This document shows positions 6,973-10,664 of a DNA stretch of 10,664 nt, in pieces. Made by a program: the position numbers and the translations under genes. This DNA is from Bacteroidales bacterium UBA6360. Lineage in GTDB: Bacteria; Bacteroidota; Bacteroidia; Bacteroidales; UBA932. Where the stretch lies: contig DJRM01000066.1 of NCBI GenBank assembly GCA_002440085.1, positions 7,625-18,288 of the forward strand, read 5' to 3'. Each line of letters opens with the position of its first letter. Position 1 is the first letter of the stretch. Below the pieces are notes generated by a model. The model made no database searches, was not told the DNA's origin, and was given only the letters and a program-made list of their open reading frames with translations.

Positions 6973-9900
6973 ATGAAGAAATTCATTACAATTTCAGCTC
7001 TGGGACTGCTTGCGGTAACGGCCGTGAGCGCCCAGAACTCTACAGATGGTCAGAATCCTGCAGGCAGCGCGGCGGTTCAGACTACGGACGCGGCCACACC
7101 TGCAGCGACCTCCACTGTGAAGGCTTGGGAGGGCAAGATAACGATGCCGACGTACCTGCTGGACCCGGCGGAGCAGTCGCCGATCTTCGAGCGGGACTGG
7201 TCGTACCAGAGGGCGAAGCGGAGCGTCTACCCGTACCCACTGAACGACAACATGACGCGGACGCGCAAGGACGTGACCTACGACTGCCTCTACATGGAGA
7301 ACGAGTACGTGGAGCTGTGCATAGTGCCGGAGTTCGGCGGGCGTCTGCTGTATGCCGTCGACAAGACGAACGGGTACGACATCTTCTACCACAACCACGT
7401 GGTGAAGCCGGCGAACGTCGGGATGACGGGTGCGTGGATAAGCGGGGGCGTGGAGTGGAACGTCTTCCACCACCACCGCCAGACGAGCCACGTGCCGTGC
7501 GACTGGCGGATAGTCGACAACGCCGACGGCTCGAAGACCGTGTGGGTCGGGGAGACGGAATACCGCCACAGGATGCAGTGGGCGATAGGCGTGACCCTGC
7601 GCCCGGGAAAGAGCTACATGGAGATCAGCGGCCGCCTGATGAACTCGACCATGGACGACAACTCCATGCTCTACTGGTCGAACGTCAGCACGCACGTGGA
7701 CGAGAACTATCAGATATGCTTCCCCCAGAGCACGGAGTTCGTGACCTTCCACTGCAAGAACTGGTTCGCCCACTGGCCGATCACCCATGAGACGTTCAAC
7801 GACATGGACTTCTACCGTGACGGTATCGACGCGAGCTGGTGGAAGAACCACTACATGAGCAACTCCATGTTCGCGCACGACCTGAAGGACGACTTCATCG
7901 CGGGCTACGACCACGGGCGCAACGCGGGGACGATGCTGCACGCGAACCACAACATCAGCAAGGGCGGCAAGTTCTGGCTGTGGGGTCCGAACAGCGAGTG
8001 GGACACGCGCATCCTCACGGACGACTCCGGCCACTACATCGAGCTTATGTCCGGCGCATATTCCGACAACCAGCCGGACTACAACTGGAGCGCGCCGTAC
8101 GAGACCAAGGAGTTCAGCCAGTACTGGTACGGCATCCGCGACATGGAGGGCGTGAAGGCGGGGAACCGCCTCGCGGCGGCCAACGTCGCGCTCAAGGAGC
8201 CCGGAAAGGCGTTCCTCGCGGTGAACACCACCGAGCCTAAGCATGACCTCAAGCTCACGCTCCTCGGCGGCGGAAAGACCCTCGCCACCGAGAACATCCC
8301 CGACATAGCCCCGGACAAGCCTTTCAAGACGACCGTCGGCATAGACAAGAAATACACCGAGCAGGACCTCGCCATAGTTCTCACGGACGCGGACGGCAGG
8401 GAAATCCTGCACTTCACCCCGGTGAAACACGACCCGAACGCCCCTCTCCCGGAGATAGTCGAAAGGCCCAGGAAGCCGGAGGACATAGCGAACACGGAGG
8501 AGTGCTACCTCGTTGGCCTGCGCAACCTCCAGTTCCACAACCCGTTCATCGACCCTACGGCCTACTTCGAGGAGGTGCTCAGGCGCGACCCTGGCGACAC
8601 GAGGGCGAACACCCAGATGGGCGTGTGGTACAGGAAGAGGGGAGAGTATGACAGGGCGGCGCAGTACCTCCGCACGGCGATAAGGCGCCAGACCCACGAC
8701 TACACCCGTCCGAAGGACGCGGAGGCGATGTACAACCTCGGCCTCGTCCTCAAGGCACAGGGGAAGACCGCGGCCGCCATGGACACCCTCTACAGGGCCA
8801 CATGGAACTACACCTACAACTCCGGCGCGAACACGCAGCTCGCGCAGATGTACGCCCAGGAGGGTGACTGGGCGATGGCCCTCGACCGCCTGAACGAGGC
8901 TATTGCCTACAACGGGCGCAACTTCTCGGCAAAGGTCTTCAAGGGACTCGTCCTCAGGCAGCTCGGCAGGGCCGACGAGGCCACGGAGTGCTTCAACGCC
9001 GTCCTCGCCGAGGACCCGATGAACGCCATGGCCCTTCATGAAACCATGAACAAGGAGGACTTCCGTTTCTTCATGCGCGAGCAGCCGGAGTCCTACCTCG
9101 AACTCGCCATCCTCTACTGGCACGACGGGTTCAGGGACACGGCGGTGGAACTTCTGAAGGACATCGACAGCCGCGTGGCATGGCCGACGGTGAAGATGTA
9201 CATCGCGTACCTCACGGGCGAGGACAGCCTCTATAAGGAAGCCCTCGCGCTGCCTGTGGGCTACTGCAACCCGTTCCGCCTGGAGACCATCGACGTCCTC
9301 GCCAAGGCGAAGGCCGCCTGCCCGGATTCCGAGCGCCCGTACTACTACCTCGGCAACCTGCTCTACAACATCCAGCCGGACAACGCCATCAAGGAATGGA
9401 AGCAGTGCGTGGAGATGAACCCGAACGACGACCTCGCGTGGAGGAACCTCGGGTGGGCGAACTGGCTGCACACTAGGGACTACGCGGAGAGCGTGCGCTG
9501 CTACAAAAAGGCTATAGAAATCAACCCGAACGCCGCGCTCTATCTTGAGGAGTGCGACCAGGCGATGGAGGCGAACCGCACGCCGGTTCCGGAGCGGTAC
9601 GAGCTCCTCAAGAGCCACCATGCGACCTGCGAGAAGCGCTACTACCCTCTGAGCCAGGAGGTTGTTCTCGGGACGTGGTGCGGCGACTACGACCGTGTGC
9701 TTGACCTTCTAGACAGCTGCTACTTCCCGACGCGTGAGGGCGTGGCGAACTTCCATGACAACTTCGTGGACGCGTGCGTTCTCGCGGGCAAGGCAAAACT
9801 CGAAAAGGGTGACGCGAAGGGGGCGATAGCGCTCTACGAGAAGGCGTTCACCTACCCAGAGAACCATCAGGTATTCCTTGTTGACGAGCGTGCCACTCAC

Positions 9901-10317
9901 GATGCGCAGATAAACTACGAGCTGGGCGTTGCGTACGAGAGCCTGGGCGACACTGACAATGCCACGAAGTACTACACCCTGGCGGCCGACCAGGACTTCA
10001 AGCTCAAGGGCAGCAAGGACTTCCGCTACTGGACTGGCCTTGCGCTTCAGAAACTGGGCAGGAAGGCCGAGGCGAAGGCTCTGTTCAGTCAGATGGTTGC
10101 GGACGGCAAGGCTGCGGTTGTGACGGAGTACAGGAGCTTCTACGGTGCGGAGGGCACGACGGCGAGCACGACTGAGTCGAAGAACTCTGCGGCCTACTTC
10201 ACTCAGGCTCTGGGCGAGCTGGGCCTCGGCCACAGGAAGCAGGCTGACAAACTCTTCAAAAAAGTTCTGGAACTGAAGCCGGACCATCTCTATGCACACG
10301 AACTTTCGGCCAAATAA
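6973..10317 (+). CDS. DUF5107 domain and TPR repeat protein, exported
   Basis: This large protein has 1114 residues, about the usual length of DUF5107-TPR proteins in Bacteroidota PULs. A signal peptidase I type signal ends around VSA (residues 18-20), and no lipobox Cys follows, so a periplasmic location is likely. An Ala/Thr-rich linker runs to about residue 48. The DUF5107 domain, which I place in the galactose-mutarotase-like beta-sandwich superfamily, spans about 50-400. It shows EFGGRL, the conserved cluster GGVEWNVFHHHR (Glu161, His166-168, Arg169), and YIELMSGAYSDNQPDYNW with Glu357 and Asp369. A small beta-rich region follows. From about 530 to the C-terminus there are tandem TPR helices, for example YFEEVLRRDPGDTRA, EYDRAAQYLRTAI and AIKEWKQCVEMNPNDDLAW. 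The substrate is unknown. Sugar epimerisation, lyase or hydrolase activity would all fit the fold. The gene begins 34 bases after the fimbrillin-like gene, so it is likely in the same operon. Confidence 0.88.
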   Translation: MKKFITISALGLLAVTAVSAQNSTDGQNPAGSAAVQTTDAATPAATSTVKAWEGKITMPTYLLDPAEQSPIFERDWSYQRAKRSVYPYPLNDNMTRTRKDVTYDCLYMENEYVELCIVPEFGGRLLYAVDKTNGYDIFYHNHVVKPANVGMTGAWISGGVEWNVFHHHRQTSHVPCDWRIVDNADGSKTVWVGETEYRHRMQWAIGVTLRPGKSYMEISGRLMNSTMDDNSMLYWSNVSTHVDENYQICFPQSTEFVTFHCKNWFAHWPITHETFNDMDFYRDGIDASWWKNHYMSNSMFAHDLKDDFIAGYDHGRNAGTMLHANHNISKGGKFWLWGPNSEWDTRILTDDSGHYIELMSGAYSDNQPDYNWSAPYETKEFSQYWYGIRDMEGVKAGNRLAAANVALKEPGKAFLAVNTTEPKHDLKLTLLGGGKTLATENIPDIAPDKPFKTTVGIDKKYTEQDLAIVLTDADGREILHFTPVKHDPNAPLPEIVERPRKPEDIANTEECYLVGLRNLQFHNPFIDPTAYFEEVLRRDPGDTRANTQMGVWYRKRGEYDRAAQYLRTAIRRQTHDYTRPKDAEAMYNLGLVLKAQGKTAAAMDTLYRATWNYTYNSGANTQLAQMYAQEGDWAMALDRLNEAIAYNGRNFSAKVFKGLVLRQLGRADEATECFNAVLAEDPMNAMALHETMNKEDFRFFMREQPESYLELAILYWHDGFRDTAVELLKDIDSRVAWPTVKMYIAYLTGEDSLYKEALALPVGYCNPFRLETIDVLAKAKAACPDSERPYYYLGNLLYNIQPDNAIKEWKQCVEMNPNDDLAWRNLGWANWLHTRDYAESVRCYKKAIEINPNAALYLEECDQAMEANRTPVPERYELLKSHHATCEKRYYPLSQEVVLGTWCGDYDRVLDLLDSCYFPTREGVANFHDNFVDACVLAGKAKLEKGDAKGAIALYEKAFTYPENHQVFLVDERATHDAQINYELGVAYESLGDTDNATKYYTLAADQDFKLKGSKDFRYWTGLALQKLGRKAEAKALFSQMVADGKAAVVTEYRSFYGAEGTTASTTESKNSAAYFTQALGELGLGHRKQADKLFKKVLELKPDHLYAHELSAK

Positions 10318-10416
10318 AAAAGCGGATTGCTGCGTTACGCTCAACCTTTTAATCCTCACAACCGTCAAGGTTGCTCCGGTTAAAAGATTTCGTAAGCCTT
10401 GCACTCCATCTTTTTT
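10317..10416 (+). repeat. Inverted-repeat intergenic element, copy 2 (100 bases)
   Basis: The element overlaps the last base of the DUF5107 stop codon and shares both ends, plus AATCCTCAC at 10351-10359, with the element at 1707-1886. It can fold as one long nested hairpin: AAAAAG 10317-10322 with CTTTTT 10410-10415, GGA 10324-10326 with TCC 10405-10407, TGC 10328-10330 with GCA 10401-10403, TTACG 10335-10339 with CGTAA 10391-10395, CTTTTAA 10346-10352 with TTAAAAG 10380-10386, and CAACC 10359-10363 with GGTTG 10369-10373 at the tip. The right arm ends in T6, so transcription leaving the DUF5107 gene could end or be attenuated here. The hydrolase gene starts 46 bases later. Confidence 0.68.
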
Positions 10417-10461
10417 ATTCGACCTCATATACAAGTGATTTTAGACAGAAAATCTTAAAGA

Positions 10462-10664
10462 ATGAAAACAATAAAAATACTTTCAATACTCGCCCTCGCG
10501 GCGATCCTCGCCACCGCCTGCAACTGTGAAACACCGGTTGCGGGGCGCTGGTCCGAGGAAAAGGCCAACGCCTGGTACGCCGAGCGTGACTGGCCGGTGG
10601 GCTGCGACTATGTCCCTGCCTATGCCGGCAACCAGATTCAGATGTGGCAGCCGTCCACATGGAA
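10462..10664 (+). CDS. N-terminus of glycoside hydrolase-like exported protein (1,4-beta-xylanase-annotated family), partial
   Basis: The ATG at 10462 opens a frame that stays open to the window edge (67 codons). The first 20 residues form a signal peptide ending LATAC, a lipoprotein-type site with Cys20. The mature part contains RWSEEKANAWYAERDWPVGCDYVP followed within a few residues by NQIQMWQ. This Trp-rich opening matches, from memory, a family of Bacteroidales TIM-barrel glycoside hydrolases often annotated as 1,4-beta-xylanase or cellulase-family enzymes; in them it leads into the first barrel strand. The catalytic glutamates lie beyond the window, so neither activity nor linkage can be judged. 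The gene follows repeat copy 2, and its own A/T-rich leader shows no Shine-Dalgarno site. It would be the first visible degradative enzyme of the locus. Confidence 0.62.
   Translation, partial: MKTIKILSILALAAILATACNCETPVAGRWSEEKANAWYAERDWPVGCDYVPAYAGNQIQMWQPSTW

Noticed and set aside
6994..9621. An open frame of 875 codons on the minus strand opposite the DUF5107-TPR gene
   Set aside because: Its product is dominated by Val, Arg, Leu, His and Ala with no recognisable domain or signal. This is what antisense reading of a GC-rich gene with G/C third positions yields. The plus strand encodes a full, recognisable protein.

Overview
The window looks like part of a polysaccharide utilisation locus (PUL) from a GC-rich member of the order Bacteroidales. 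The grounds are the end of a SusC-type transporter followed 18 bases later by a SusD lipoprotein, BACON/DUF5689 and fimbrillin-like lipoproteins that are typical of Bacteroidota, an almost complete lack of Shine-Dalgarno sites, and all five large genes on one strand with an export signal. Alistipes-like or related gut lineages would fit, but the genus cannot be fixed from this sequence.

Layout, left to right, all on the + strand. 1-24: last seven codons of a SusC/RagA outer-membrane transporter. 43-1692: SusD/RagB glycan-binding lipoprotein. 1693-1974: gene-free gap filled mostly by a 180-base inverted-repeat element ending in a T tract. 1975-4158: BACON-DUF5689 lipoprotein in the slot usually held by a surface glycan-binding protein. 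4159-4241: short gap with a strong hairpin. 4242-4400: a 52-codon small protein gene. 4401-4457: C8/T6 homopolymer and leader. 4458-6938: chimeric surface lipoprotein with a fimbrillin-like N-terminal half and a GLUG-like repeat C-terminal half, visibly AT-richer than its neighbours. 6973-10317: periplasmic DUF5107-TPR protein. 10317-10416: a second, 100-base copy of the inverted-repeat element. 10462 to the end: start of a glycoside hydrolase-like lipoprotein.

Working model (inference): SusC/SusD and the BACON-DUF5689 lipoprotein capture and import a glycan at the outer membrane, the truncated hydrolase acts on it, and the DUF5107-TPR protein handles sugars or oligosaccharides in the periplasm. 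The fimbrillin/GLUG protein may be an adhesin or an extra glycan-binding protein. The two related inverted repeats sit directly after susD and after the DUF5107 gene, where they could separate the locus into expression modules.

The most interesting points are the pair of related intergenic elements, the unannotated-type small protein next to the fimbrillin-like gene, the chimeric low-GC adhesin-like protein inside a PUL, and the C8 tract in front of it. No tRNA, rRNA, CRISPR array, transposase or convincing Bacteroidetes promoter (TTTG / TAnnTTTG) was seen.
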